A stretch of 64,000 nucleotides of DNA, from assembly GCA_964019695.1 (NCBI GenBank), contig OZ026530.1, positions 42,517,716 to 42,581,715 of the forward strand. Reading direction: 5' to 3'. The position numbers and the translations under genes are program-made. Position 1 is the first letter of the stretch, and every line of letters starts with the position of its first letter. The stretch is from Loripinus fragilis (lineage: Eukaryota > Mollusca > Bivalvia > Lucinida > Lucinidae). Below are positions 47,241 to 60,340 of the stretch, in pieces. The notes beneath the pieces are model-generated. The model was not told the DNA's origin and did not search any database. It saw only the letters and a list, made by a program, of their open reading frames with translations.

Positions 47241-47446
47241 AGGGAGCGCAGTGGCTCAGTGCTAGAGTGCTTGACTCGAGATCGAGGGGTTGTGGGTTGA
47301 GCCTCACCCGCGTCACTGCAATGTGTCCTTGAGCAAGACACACTAATCCTTGCTTGGTACTGGTTTTACCCAGGAAGACACCTCCCGACATTGCTGAAAA
47401 AATTGTTGACAGGGACGTAAAGAATCAAATCAAACAAACAAAAAAA
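47241..47446 (+). mobile_element. SINE family 2, full length
   Basis: Head AGGGAGCGCAGTGGCTCAGT (A box) and GGTTGTGGGTTGAGCC (B box), core TGTCCTTGAGCAAGACACAC, 3' end GTTGACAGGGACGTAAAG then ATCAAATCAAACAAACA. An 8-bp target duplication TCATCATG lies at 47233-47240 and 47447-47454. Confidence 0.93.
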
Positions 47447-47454
47447 TCATCATG

Positions 47455-48249
47455 GCACGATCTACACAATGGAAGTTTACATTCAAATGTCTTTTGGAAG
47501 ATATAAAGGGAAGTTAGTTTCGCTTTACAAGACAACATGACAAACACGAAACATAAATAACAAAAATGATCCACAAAAGAAACACCCCCTTGGAAGGATC
47601 AGTAAAACTATCTTTTACTAGAGGGCTTTAACCAGTTTCACGATGCTAACATCACCCTTGGTTCAGATGTTGATTAAGACACATAGATGTTTGGCTTTCA
47701 TGAAAAATCCCTAACTTATCCATGCATCATCTCCTAGAACATATAAATCGAGATATATAAAGGTAAGGACTCAACACTACATAAAGCTGAATACTGGAGC
47801 AAAAGAATTCCTTTCTAGTCTTAATTAGAAAAATAATTTCTTTTATTTACAGAAGGCGTCTCTTGAATGAACACAGGGTATGTATTGTTTATGGTTTATA
47901 CCATTGAAGCTGTGGTAGCCATTTTGTTGGTGTAACTTTGAAAATTTATGTAAAACTTTTGTTTCCCCTCGTCCAGGAGAATGAGCTTTATTGGCTTTTG
48001 TGTTTTTATGCACAGTTCTTATGTCGTAATTTCTGTTTTAAATGTATTCCAAGTTGCAATAGTCCTGAGGAATATACAATATCTTAGGCTGATATAGTGT
48101 ATGCATTTGCTGGATCCTTAACCTCAGGCTAATGTGTGACCAATTATAGTAGGGAGTTGTCAAATAACTTTTCCACAAATGTCTTGCATTGGTCACGTAA
48201 CTGTGAAATATCAATTTTACGAAAACTGTGAAATATCCTATTTACGAAA
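47455..48249. other. Mostly unassigned
   Basis: Contains the dispersed repeat at 47553-47640 (partner of 41140-41225). No gene signal. Confidence 0.45.
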
Positions 48250-48860
48250 CTTTTAGGAAACGTTTTGTTTACATTAGGGTAACGTTTAATTTTAACGTTT
48301 AGAAACCCGTAAAAAAACACGAAAAAACACCAAAATATGTTTGATTTGAACGTTTAGAAACCCTATCTTTGCAATCAAATTTTGGGGTTCCTTAACGTTT
48401 TTGATAAACGTTACAAAATAACGTTGTCCAAACGTTGAGGAAATGTTTTGTTTACGTTAGGAGAACGTTTGATTTTAACGTTTAGGATCCCTATTTTAGC
48501 AATCAAATTTTGGGTTCCTAAGCGTTTTCGCCAAACGTTTTGAAAAAAACCTTTCTGAAACCTTCAACCTTCATGTAGTTTTTCATTTTCATAAAGTTTT
48601 GATTCTGATGTTTGTTGTGTCTCAAACTGTAACTTATAACTACGGCACCCAATCTGCTAGTAACTGCAAGTATTTATCAAGCACTGATTTTAATGTTTAG
48701 AAACCATATTTTTGCAATCAAATTTTGGGTTCCTAAACGTTTTTGACAAACGTTACAAATTAACGTTGTCCAAACGTTGAAGAAACGTCTTGTTTACGTT
48801 AGAGGAACGTTTGATTTTAACGTTTAGGAACCCAATTTTTGCAATCAAATTTTGGGTTTA
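48250..48860. repeat. AACGTT-rich ~126-bp repeat
   Basis: GCAATCAAATTTTGGG occurs near 48371, 48498, 48713 and 48840, giving two pairs about 126 bp apart separated by an unrelated stretch of about 90 bp. Each unit has TGTTTACGTTAGGAGAACGT, TTTAACGTTTAG and GTCCAAACGTTGA. The palindrome AACGTT recurs throughout. Confidence 0.88.
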
Positions 48861-48869
48861 TATGCCAAG

Positions 48870-49080
48870 GACACGATTATTCTAGGACGACTGAGGCAAG
48901 AGGTCAATGTCAAAGTGACCCCGAAAATGGTACACAACACTTTGCACCCTAAGATGCCTCCACATATCGATTTTGGATTTCCGACGAGGTTTGCTCCAGA
49001 CACGATGTGAAAAACTCAGGCACTTTGAATGGACAGTGTGATTACCCTTTGGACGCATAAAAACTGTCTGTCATGTCCGT
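48870..49080. repeat. Dispersed repeat fragment beside the satellite
   Basis: AAGAGGTCAATGTCAAAGTG, TTTGGATTTCCGACGAGG and TTTGCTCCAGACACG resemble a mollusc dispersed repeat by recollection. Ends about 70 bp before the satellite. Confidence 0.4.
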
Positions 49081-49152
49081 CATAAGGCATTGCCTTAATT
49101 CATGCTAATTCTTTCACGATGTAGATAATAATCAGATAATGTGAGGCTCGTT

Positions 49153-50967
49153 TAGATGGCTCCGTCAGTTGTCATCATCAAAGGACAACGGACAGAGCAT
49201 GGTTATAACCCCCTCATGTATGAAACAGGCTCCATCGGTTGTCATCATCTCATGACAATGGTGAGAGCATGGTTATTTATACCTCAGGTATGAAACATGT
49301 TCCGTCAGTTGTCATCGACTCAGGGCAACGGTCAGAACATGGCTATATATCCCTCAGGTATAAAACATGCTTCACCAGTTGTCACCGTCTCATGACAACG
49401 GTCAGAGCATGGTTATATTTCCCTCAGGAAAGAAACATGCTCCGTCAATTGTCATCGGCATAGGGCAATGGTCAGAGCATCGTGATAACCCCCTGATGTA
49501 TAAAACATGCTCCGTCAGTTGTCATCATTTCTCGACAATGGTCAGAGCATGGTTATTGGTCCGTAAGATATGAACCATGTTCCGTAAGTTGTCATCGTCT
49601 CATGACAACGGTCAGAGCATGGTGATACCCCCTCAGGTCTGGGACATGCTCCATCAGTTGTCATTAACTCATGACAACGGTAAGAGCATGATGACACCCT
49701 CCTCAGGTATGAGACATGCTCAGTCAATTATCATCGTCTCATGGCAACGGTCAGAGCATGGTGATACCCCCTCAGATATGAAACATGCTCCGTCAATTGT
49801 CATTATCTCATGAAAACGGTCAGTGCATAGTGATACCTCCACAGGTATGTAACATGCTCCATCAGTTGTCATCGTATTTTGACAACGGTCAGAGAATGGT
49901 GATACCCCTAAGGTATGAAATATGCTCCGTCAGTTGTCATCATCTCATCATAACGGTCAGTGCATAGTGATATCCCCCTCATGTATGAAACATGCTCCGT
50001 CAGTTGTCATCATCTCATCATAACGGTCAGTGCATAGTGATACCGACCTTTATGTATGAAACATGCTCCATCAGTTGTCATCATCTCATCATAACGGTCA
50101 GTGCATAGTGATACCGACCTTTATGTATGAAACATGCTCCATCAGTTGTCATCATCTCATCATAACGGTCAGTGCATAGTGATACCCCCCTCAGGTATGA
50201 AACATGCTCTATTAGTTACATTCAATCCATGACAACGGACAGAGCATGGTTATTAATCCCTTAAGGTATGAAATATGCTCTTTCAGTTGTCATCGTCTCA
50301 TGACAACGGTCAGAGCATGGTGATACCCCTCAGGAATGAACTATGCTCCATCAGTTGTCATCATCTCATGACAATGGTCAATGCTTGGTGATGCTCCCCT
50401 AAGGTATGAACTATCCTCCGTCAGTTGTCATCATCCCATGACAATGGTCAGAGCATGGATATTAACCATTAAGGTATGAAATATGCACCGTCAGTTGTCA
50501 TCGTCTAATGACAACGGTCAGAGTATGGTGATACCCCCTTAGGTATGAACTATGCTCCGGCCGTTTTTCATCATCTCACGACAACTGTCAAAGCATGGTG
50601 ATAAGCACTCAGGTATGAAACATGCTCTATCAGAGGTCATCATCCCATGACAACGGACAGAGCATGGTTATTAATCCCTAAGGAATGAAACATGCTCTGT
50701 CATTTGTCCTCCTCTCATTACAACTGTCAGAGCAGTGTCATACCCCATTCAGATATGAAACATGCTCCGTCAGTTGTCACCTTCTTCTGACAACGGTCAA
50801 AGCATGGTGATACCCCCTTAGGTATGAAACATGCTCCGTCAGTTGTCATCATCGCACGACAATGGTCAGAGCATAGTGATACCCCTCAGGTATGAAATTT
50901 ACTCCGTCATTTGTCATTATCTCATGACAACGGCCAGAGTATAGTGATAAACCCTCATGTATGAAAA
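49153..50967 (+). repeat. Hairpin satellite, diverged left flank
   Basis: Units of 66-71 bp with consensus CATGCTCCGTCAGTTGTCAT, CGTCTC, ATGACAACGGTCAGAGCATG, then a spacer of about 22 bp (GTGATACCCCCTCAGGTATG). Three consecutive units at 49991, 50062 and 50133 are nearly identical with a 71-bp period, showing local duplication. Short open frames are translations of the repeat. Confidence 0.97.
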
Positions 50968-53900
50968 ATGCTTCTTCAGTTGATATCATCCCATCACAAC
51001 GGTCAGAGCATGGTGATACACCCCTCAGGTATGAAACATGCCTTTTCAGTTGTCATCGTCTCATTACAACGGCCAGAGCATAGTGACACCCCCTCAGATA
51101 TGAAAGATGCTCCGTCAGTTTTCATCGTCTCATTACAACGGCCAGAGCATAGTGACACCCACTCAGATATGAAAGATGCTCTGTCAGTTTTCATCGTCTC
51201 ATTACAACGGCCAGAGCATAGTGACACCCACTCAGATATGAAAGATGCTCTGTCAGTTTTCATCGTCTCATTACAACGGCCAGAGCATAGTGACACCCTC
51301 TCAGATATGAAACATGCCCTGTCAGTTGTCATCGTCTCATTACAACGGCCAGAGCATAGTGACACCCTCTCAGATATGAAAGATGCTCTGTCAGTTGTCA
51401 TCGTCTCATTACAACGGCCAGAGCATAGTGACACCCCCTCAGGTATGAAACATGCCTTTTCAGTTGTCATCGTCTCATTACAACGGCCAGAGCATAGTGA
51501 CACCCTCTCAGATATGAAAGATGCTCTGTCAGTTTTCATCGTCTCATTACAACGGCCAGAGCATAGTGACACCCCCTCAGATATGAAAGATGCTCTGTCA
51601 GTTGTCATCGTCTCATTACAACGGCCAGAGCATAGTGACACCCACTCAGATATGAAAGATGCTCCGTCAGTTTTCATCGTCTCATTACAACGGCCAGAGC
51701 ATAGTGACACCCACTCAGATATGAAAGATGCCTTGTCAGTTGTCATCGTCTCATTACAACGGCCAGAGCATAGTGACACCCTCTCAGATATGAAACATGC
51801 CCTGTCAGTTGTCATCGTCTCATTACAACGGCCAGAGCATAGTGACACCCTCTCAGATATGAAAGATGCTCTGTCAGTTGTCATCGTCTCATTACAACGG
51901 CCAGAGCATAGTGACACCCCCTCAGGTATGAAACATGCCTTTTCAGTTGTCATCGTCTCATTACAACGGCCAGAGCATAGTGACACCCTCTCAGATATGA
52001 AAGATGCTCTGTCAGTTTTCATCGTCTCATTACAACGGCCAGAGCATAGTGATACCCACTCAGATATGAAAGATGCTCTGTCAGTTTTCATCGTCTCATT
52101 ACAACGGCCAGAGCATAGTGACACCCACTCAGATATGAAAGATGCTCCGTCAGTTTTCATCGTCTCATTACAACGGCCAGAGCATAGTGACACCCTCTCA
52201 GATATGAAACATGCCCTGTCAGTTGTCATCGTCTCATTACAACGGCCAGAGCATAGTGACACCCACTCAGATATGAAAGATGCTCTGTCAGTTTTCATCG
52301 TCTCATTACAACGGCCAGAGCATAGTGACACCCACTTAGATATGAAAGATGCTCTGTCAGTTTTCATCGTCTCATTACAACGGCCAGAGCATAGTGACAC
52401 CCACTCAGATATGAAAGATGCCCTGTCAGTTTTCATCGTCTCATTACAACAGCCAGAGCATAGTGACACCCTCTCAGATATGAAAGATGCCTTGTCAGTT
52501 TTCATCGTCTCATTACAACGGCCAGAGCATAGTGACACCCACTCAGATATGAAAGATGCCTTGTCAGTTGTCATCGTCTCATTACAACGGCCAGAGCATA
52601 GTGACACCCCCTCAGATATGAAAGATGCTCTGTCAGTTTTCATCGTCTCATTACAACGGCCAGAGCATAGTGACACCCTCTCAGATATGAAAGATGCCTT
52701 GTCAGTTGTCATCGTCTCATTACAACGGCCAGAGCATAGTGACACCCACTCAGATATGAAAGATGCTCCGTCAGTTTTCATCGTCTCATTACAACGGCCA
52801 GAGCATAGTGACACCCACTCAGATATGAAAGATGCTCCGTCAGTTTTCATCGTCTCATTACAACGGCCAGAGCATAGTGACACCCTCTCAGATATGAAAG
52901 ATGCTCCGTCAGTTTTCATTGTCTCATTACAACGGCCAGAGCATAGTGACACCCACTCAGATATGAAAGATGCTCCGTCAGTTTTCATCGTCTCATTACA
53001 ACGGCCAGAGCATAGTGACACCCACTCAGATATGAAAGATGCTCCGTCAGTTTTCATGGTCTCATTACAACGGCCAGAGCATAGTGACACCCCCTCAGAT
53101 ATGAAAGATGCTCCGTCAGTTTTCATCGTCTCATTACAACGGCCAGAGCATAGTGACACCCACTCAGATATGAAAGATGCTCTGTCAGTTGTCATCGTCT
53201 CATTACAACGGCCAGAGCATAGTGACACCCACTCAGATATGAAAGATGCTCCGTCAGTTTTCATCGTCTCTTTACAACGGCCAGAGCATAGTGACACCCA
53301 CTCAGATATGAAACATGCCCTGTCAGTTGTCATCGTCTCATTACAACGGCCAGAGCATAGTGACACCCACTCAGATATGAAAGATGCCTTGTCAGTTTTC
53401 ATCGTCTCATTACAACGGCCAGAGCATAGTGACACCCACTCAGATATGAAAGATGCTCCGTCAGTTTTCATCGTCTCATTACAACGGCCAGAGCATAGTG
53501 ACACCCACTTAGATATGAAAGATGCCTTGTCAGTTGTCATCGTCTCATTACAACGGCCAGAGCATAGTGACACCCTCTCAGATATGAAACATGCCCTGTC
53601 AGTTTTCATCGTCTCATTACAACGGCCAGAGCATAGTGACACCCACTCAGATATGAAAGATGCTCTGTCAGTTTTCATCGTCTCATTACAACGGCCAGAG
53701 CATAGTGACACCCACTCAGATATGAAAGATGCCTTGTCAGTTGTCATCGTCTCATTACAACGGCCAGAGCATAGTGACACCCCCTCAGATATGAAAGATG
53801 CTCTGTCAGTTTTCATCGTCTCATTACAACGGCCAGAGCATAGTGACACCCCCTCAGATATGAAAGATGCTCCGTCAGTTTTCATCGTTTCATTACAACG

Positions 53901-56211
53901 GCCAGAGCATAGTGACACCCTCTCAGATATGAAAGATGCTCTGTCAGTTTTCATCGTCTCATTACAACGGCCAGAGCATAGTGACACCCACTCAGATATG
54001 AAAGATGCTCTGTCTGTTTTCATCGTCTCATTACAACGGCCAGAGCATAGTGACACCCTCTCAGATATGAAAGATGCTCTGTCAGTTTTCATCGTCTCAT
54101 TACAACGGCCAGAGCATAGTGACACCCACTCAGATATGAAAGATGCCTTGTCAGTTGTCATCGTCTCATTACAACGGCCAGAGCATAGTGACACCCTCTC
54201 AGATATGAAACATGCCCTGTCAGTTGTCATCGTCTCATTACAACGGCCAGAGCATAGTGACACCCACTCAGATATGAAAGATGCTCTGTCAGTTTTCATC
54301 GTCTCATTACAACGGCCAGAGCATAGTGACACCCACTCAGATATGAAAGATGCCTTGTCAGTTGTCATCGTCTCATTACAACGGCCAGAGCATAGTGACA
54401 CCCTCTCAGATATGAAACATGCCCTGTCAGTTGTCATCGTCTCATTACAACGGCCAGAGCATAGTGACACCCTCTCAGATATGAAAGATGCTCTGTCAGT
54501 TGTCATCGTCTCATTACAACGGCCAGAGCATAGTGACACCCCCTCAGGTATGAAACATGCCTTTTCAGTTGTCATCGTCTCATTACAACAGCCAGAGCAT
54601 AGTGACACCCTCTCAGATATGAAAGATGCTCTGTCAGTTTTCATCGTCTCATTACAACGGCCAGAGCATAGTGACACCCTCTCAGATATGAAACATGCCC
54701 TGTCAGTTGTCATCGTCTCATTACAACGGCCAGAGCATAGTGACACCCACTCAGATATGAAAGATGCTCTGTCAGTTTTCATCGTCTCATTACAACGGCC
54801 AGAGCATAGTGACACCCACTCAGATATGAAAGATGCCTTGTCAGTTGTCATCGTCTCATTACAACGGCCAGAGCATAGTGACACCCTCTCAGATATGAAA
54901 GATGCCTTGTCAGTTGTCATCGTCTCATTACAACGGCCAGAGCATAGTGACACCCACTCAGATATGAAAGATGCCTTGTCAGTTGTCATCGTCTCATTAC
55001 AACGGCCAGAGCATAGTGACACCCTCTCAGATATGAAAGATGCCTTGTCAGTTGTCATCGTCTCATTACAACGGCCAGAGCATAGTGACACCCACTCAGA
55101 TATGAAAGATGCTCTGTCAGTTTTCATCGTCTCATTACAACGGCCAGAGCATAGTGACACCCACTCAGATATGAAACCTGCTCCGTCAGTTTTCATCGTC
55201 TCATTACAACGGCCAGAGCATAGTGACACCCTCTCAGATATGAAACATGCCCTGTCAGTTGTCATCGTCTCATTACAACGGCCCGAGCATAGTGACACCC
55301 ACTCAGATATGAAAGATGCTCTGTCAGTTTTCATCGTCTCATTACAACGGCCAGAGCATAGTGACACCCCCTCAGATATGAAAGATGCTCCGTCAGTTTT
55401 CATCGTCTCATTACAACGGCCAGAGCATAGTGACACCCACTCAGATATGAAAGATGCCTTGTCAGTTGTCATCGTCTCATTACAACGGCCAGAGCATAGT
55501 GACACCCTCTCAGATATGAAACATGCCCTGTCAGTTGTCATCGTCTCATTACAACGGCCAGAGCATAGTGACACCCACTCAGATATGAAAGATGCCTTGT
55601 CAGTTGTCATCGTCTCATTACAACGGCCAGAGCATAGTGACACCCACTCAGATATGAAAGATGCTCCGTCAGTTTTCATCGTCTCATTACAACGGCCAGA
55701 GCATAGTGACACCCCCTCAGATATGAAAGATGCTATGTCAGTTTTCATCGTCTCATTACAACGGCCAGAGCATAGTGACACCCTCTCAGATATGAAAGAT
55801 GCTCTGTCAGTTTTCATCGTCTCATTACAACGGCCAGAGCATAGTGACACCCTCTCAGATATGAAAGATGCCTTGTCAGTTGTCATCGTCTCACTACAAC
55901 GGCCAGAGCATAGTGACACCCCCTCAGATATGAAAGATGCTATGTCAGTTTTCATCGTCTCATTACAACGGCCAGAGCATAGTGACACCCCCTCAGATAT
56001 GAAAGATGCTATGTCAGTTTTCATCGTCTCATTACAACGGCCAGAGCATAGTGACACCCTCTCAGATATGAAAGATGCTCTGTCAGTTTTCATCGTCTCA
56101 TTACAACGGCCAGAGCATAGTGACACCCTCTCAGATATGAAAGATGCCTTGTCAGTTGTCATCGTCTCATTACAACGGCCAGAGCATAGTGATACACCCA
56201 CTCAGATATGA
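50968..56211 (+). repeat. Hairpin satellite, homogenised 69-bp core
   Basis: About 75 units of exactly 69 bp. The landmark GGTATGAAACATGCCTTTTC at 51442 recurs at 51925 (7 x 69) and 54547 (45 x 69), so there is no net indel across 3.1 kb. Variation is confined to a few sites: CCCACTCAG/CCCTCTCAG/CCCCCTCAG, AAAGATG/AAACATG, CTCCG/CTCTG/CCTTG/CCCTG and TTTTCAT/TTGTCAT. These are recombined in blocks: one four-unit string (KHALSVVI, KDALSVVI, KHAFSVVI, KDALSVFI in translation) occurs three times. Open frames of 1747 codons (+) and 1732 codons (-, 51003-56201) span it, but most differences between units change the amino acid. The hairpin is weaker here (ATTACAAC instead of ATGACAAC). Confidence 0.97.
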
Positions 56212-59200
56212 AAGATGCTCTTTTAGTTTTTATCGTCTTCTTACAATGGTCAGGGCCTGGTAATGTATTCCTCAGGTATGAAACATGCTCCGTCAGTTGC
56301 CATCGTCTCATGACAACAGTCAGAGCATGGTTAATCATCCGCAAGGTATGAAACCTGCTCCGTCAGTTTTCATCGTCTCATGACAATGGACAGGGTATCG
56401 TTATTCATCACTAAGATATACAACATGCTCTGTCAGTTGTCATCGTACCATAACAACAGTCAGTGAATGGTAATGTATTCCACAGGTACGAAACATGCTC
56501 TGGCAGTTGTCATCGTCTCATGACAACGGTCAGAGCATGGTTATAATTCATTTATGTATGAAACATGATCCGTCGGATGTCATCGTCCCATGACAACGGA
56601 CAGAGCATGGTTATTGATCTCTAAGATATGCAACATGCTCCGTCAGTTGTCATCGTCTTATGACAACGGTCAGAGCCTGGTTATATATCCCTTGGGTATG
56701 AATCATCCTCCGTCAGTTACAATAGTCTCATGACTACAGTCAGAGCATGTTTATATATCATTTATGTATGAAACATGCTCCTAAAGTTGTCATCGTCCAA
56801 TGACAACGGACAAAGCATGGTTATTCATCCCTAAGGTATGCAGCATGCTCCGTCAGTTGTCATCGTCTCATGACAACGGTCAGAGCATGGTAATAAATCC
56901 CTAAGGTATGCAACATGCTCCGTCAGTTGTCATCGTCTCATGACAACGGTTAGAGCATGGTTATATATCCCTTGGGTATGAATCATCCTCCGTCAGTTGC
57001 CATAATCTCATGACAACAGTCAAAGCATGGTTATATATCATTTATGTATGAAACATGTTCCATTAGTTGTCATCGTCCAATGACAACGGACAAAGCATGG
57101 TTATTCATCCCTAAGGTATGCATCATGCTCCGTCAGTTGTCATCGTCTCATGACAACGGTCAGAGCATGGTAATAAATCTCTTAGGTATGAATCATGCTC
57201 AGTCATTTGTCATCGTGTCATGGTGAAATCCTTCAAGTTTTTAACATGCTCCGTCAGTTGTCATCGTCTCATGACAACGGTCAGAGCATGGTTTTATATC
57301 GAACATGTATGAAACATGCTCCCACAGTTGTCATCATCAAATGACAACGGTCAGAGCATGGTTATATATCCCTTAGGTATGAATCATCCTCCGTCAGTTA
57401 CCATAGTCTCATGACTACAGTCAGAGCATGGTTATATATCATTTATGTATGAAACGTGCTCCTAAAGTTGTCATCGTCCAATGACAACGGACAAAGCATG
57501 GTTTTTCATCCCTAAGGTATGCAGCATGCTCCGTCAGTTGTCATCGACTCATGACAACGGTCAGAGCATGGTAATAAATCCCTTAGGTATGCAACATGCT
57601 CCGTCAGTTGTCATCGTCTCATGACAACGGTCAGAGCATGGTTATATATCCCTTGGGTATGAATCATCCTCCGTCAGTTGCCATAATCTCATGACAACAG
57701 TCAGAGCATGGTTATATATCATTTATGTATGAAACATGTTCCATTAGTTGTCATCGTCCAATGACAACGGACAAAGCATGGTTATTCATCCCTAAGGTAT
57801 GCATCATGCTCCGTCAGTTGTCATCGTCTCATGACAACGGTCAGAGCATGGTAATAAATCTCTAAGGTATGAATCATGCTCAGTCATTTGTCATCGCCTC
57901 ATGGTGAAATATCCCTCAAGTTTTTAACATGCTCCGTCAGTTGTCATCGTCTCATGACAACGGTCAGAGCATGGTTTTATATCGAACATGTATGAGACAT
58001 GCTCCGACAGTTGTCATCGTCTCATGACAACAGACAGAGCATGGTTATCCATCCCTAAGGTATGAAACAGGCTCTGCCAGTTGTCATCGCCTCACGACAA
58101 AGGTCAGAGCATTGTAAACTTTCCCTAAGGTATGATTCATACTCGGTCTCATGATAATGGTCAATTCATGATAATGTATCATTCATGTATGAAACATGCT
58201 CTGACAGTTGTCATCGCCTCATGACAACGGACAGAGCATGGTTATCCATCCCTAAGAAATGAAACATGCTCAGCCAGTTGTCATCGCCTCACGACAACGG
58301 TCAGAGCATGGCTATATATTCCTAAGGTATGATTCATGCTCCGTCAGTTGCAATTGTCTCAGGACAACGGTCAGAGCATGGTAATGTTTTCCTAGGGTAT
58401 AAAACATGCTCCGTCATGGTCAATTCATGGTAATATATCATTTATGTATGAAACATGCTCCGACAGTTGCTATTGGACAATGGCAACTGACGGAGCATGT
58501 TTCGTACATAAATTATATATAACCCATGCAACTGACGGAGCATGTTTCATACCCAAGGAATACATAACCATGCTCTTACCGTTGTCATGAGACGATGGTA
58601 ACTGACGGAGCATGAATCATAACTTAGGGATGGATAACCATGCTCTGTCCATTACAATGCATGGTTATTCATCCCTAAGGTATGCAACATGCTAGGTTCA
58701 GTTGTCATCGTCTCATGACAACGGTCAGGGCATGGTAATATATCATTAAGGTATGAAAAATCCTCTGTCAGTTGTCATCGTCAATTGACAACGGACAGCG
58801 CAATGTTATTCATCCCTAAGGTATGCAGCATGCTCCGTTAGTTGTCATCGACTCATGACAACTGTCAGAGCATGGTAATATATCTCTAAGGTATGAATCA
58901 TACTCCGTCATTTGTCATCGTCTCATGACAACGGGCAGAGAATGGTGAAATATCCCTCAAGTTTGAAACATGCTCCGTAGTTTTCAACGTCTCATGCCAA
59001 GGTTCAGAGCATGGTTATATATCAATCATGTATGAAACATGCTCGGACAGTTGTCATCGTCGCATGACAACGGACAGAGCATGGTCATCCATCCCTATGG
59101 TATGAATTAGGCTCTGCCAGTTGTCATCGCCTCACGACAACGGTCAGAGCATGGTAATATTTCCCTAAAGTATGATTCATGCTCTGTCAGTTGTCATCGT

Positions 59201-60340
59201 CTCATGACAATGGCCAATTCATGGTAATATATCATTCATGTATGAAACATGCTCCGACAGTTTTCATCGTCTTATGACAAAGGACAGAGCACGGTTATCC
59301 ATCCCTTTGATATTAAACATGCTCTGCCAGTTGTCATCGCCCCACGACAACGGTAAGAGCATGGTTATGTATCCCTAAGGTATGATTCATGCTCCGTAAG
59401 TTGCCATCGTCTCATGACAACGGACAAAGCATGGTAATGGATTACTTGGGTATGAAACATGCTCCGTCAGTTGTCATCGTCTCATGACAACGGTCAGAGC
59501 ACTGTTATACATTCCTTATGTATGAAACATGCTCCGTCAGTTGTCATCGTCTCATGCCAACGGTCAGAGCATGGTAATATATCCCTATGGTATGAATCGT
59601 GCTCTGGTAGTTGCCATCATCTCATGATAATGGTCAGAGAATGGTGATATTCACTCAGGTATGAAATATGCTCCATCAATTGCCTTCGTCTCATGACAAC
59701 TGTCAGAGAATGGTAATGTATTCCTCATGCATGAAACATGCCCTATCAGTTGCCATCGTCTCTAAACAACGGTCAGAGCATGGAAATAAAGCCCTTTGGT
59801 ATGAAACATGCTCCGCCAATTGTCATCGTCTCTTGACAACGGTCAGAGCAAGGTCATATATCATTCATCTATGAAACATGCTCCGTCATATGTCTTCGCC
59901 TAATGACAACGGACTGAGCATGTTTATACATCCCTAAGGTATGCAACCTGCTCTGTCAGTTGTCATCATCTCATGATAACGGTCAGAGCATGGTTAATCA
60001 TCCCTAGGTATGAATCATGCTCCGTCAGTTGTCATCGTTTCATGACAACGGTCAGAGCATTGTACTATATCATTCATCTATGAAACATGCTCCGTCAGTT
60101 GTCATCGCCTCACGGCAACGAACAGAGCATGGTTATACATCCCTAAGGTATGAAACATGCTCCGTCAGTTGACAACGTCTCATGACAACGGTCACAGTAT
60201 GATGATACCCCCTCAAGTATGAGTTATGCTCTGTCAGTTGCCATCATCTCATGAAAATATACAGAGCACGGTTATTCATCCATAAGGTATGCAACATGCT
60301 CTGTCAGTTGTCATCGTCCCATAACAACGGTCAAAGCATG
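56212..60340 (+). repeat. Hairpin satellite, diverged right flank with higher-order repeat
   Basis: Units average about 68 bp with spacers such as GTTATATATCCCTAAGGTATG. A 681-bp, roughly ten-unit block is present twice, about 56700-57380 and 57381-58060: matched landmarks at 56701/57382, 56778/57459, 57061/57742 and 57221/57902 are all 681 bp apart. Farther right, units with CTCTGCCAGTTGTCATCGCC and GGTCAATTCATGGTAAT variants repeat at several-unit intervals. Confidence 0.96.
58478..58660 (-). repeat. Inverted block inside the satellite
   Basis: About three units run on the opposite strand: the complement reads GAGCATGGTTATCCATCCCT, ATGATTCATGCTCCGTCAG and CATCGTCTCATGACAACGG. The left junction is a large fold-back: 58440-58475 and 58478-58513 pair at 33 of 36 positions around a GA loop. 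The right junction lies near 58640-58665. Confidence 0.92.

Noticed and set aside
50968..56211. A giant repetitive protein gene (1747 codons +, or 1732 codons -)
   Set aside because: It is exactly coextensive with the homogenised satellite. Both strands are open because a single 69-bp unit happens to lack stops in those frames. Unit variants are mainly non-synonymous, there are no splice or promoter signals, and flanking units lose the frame.
49153..60340. CRISPR-like array
   Set aside because: The spacers between dyads are themselves repeated, unit lengths vary, no cas genes are present and the context is metazoan.
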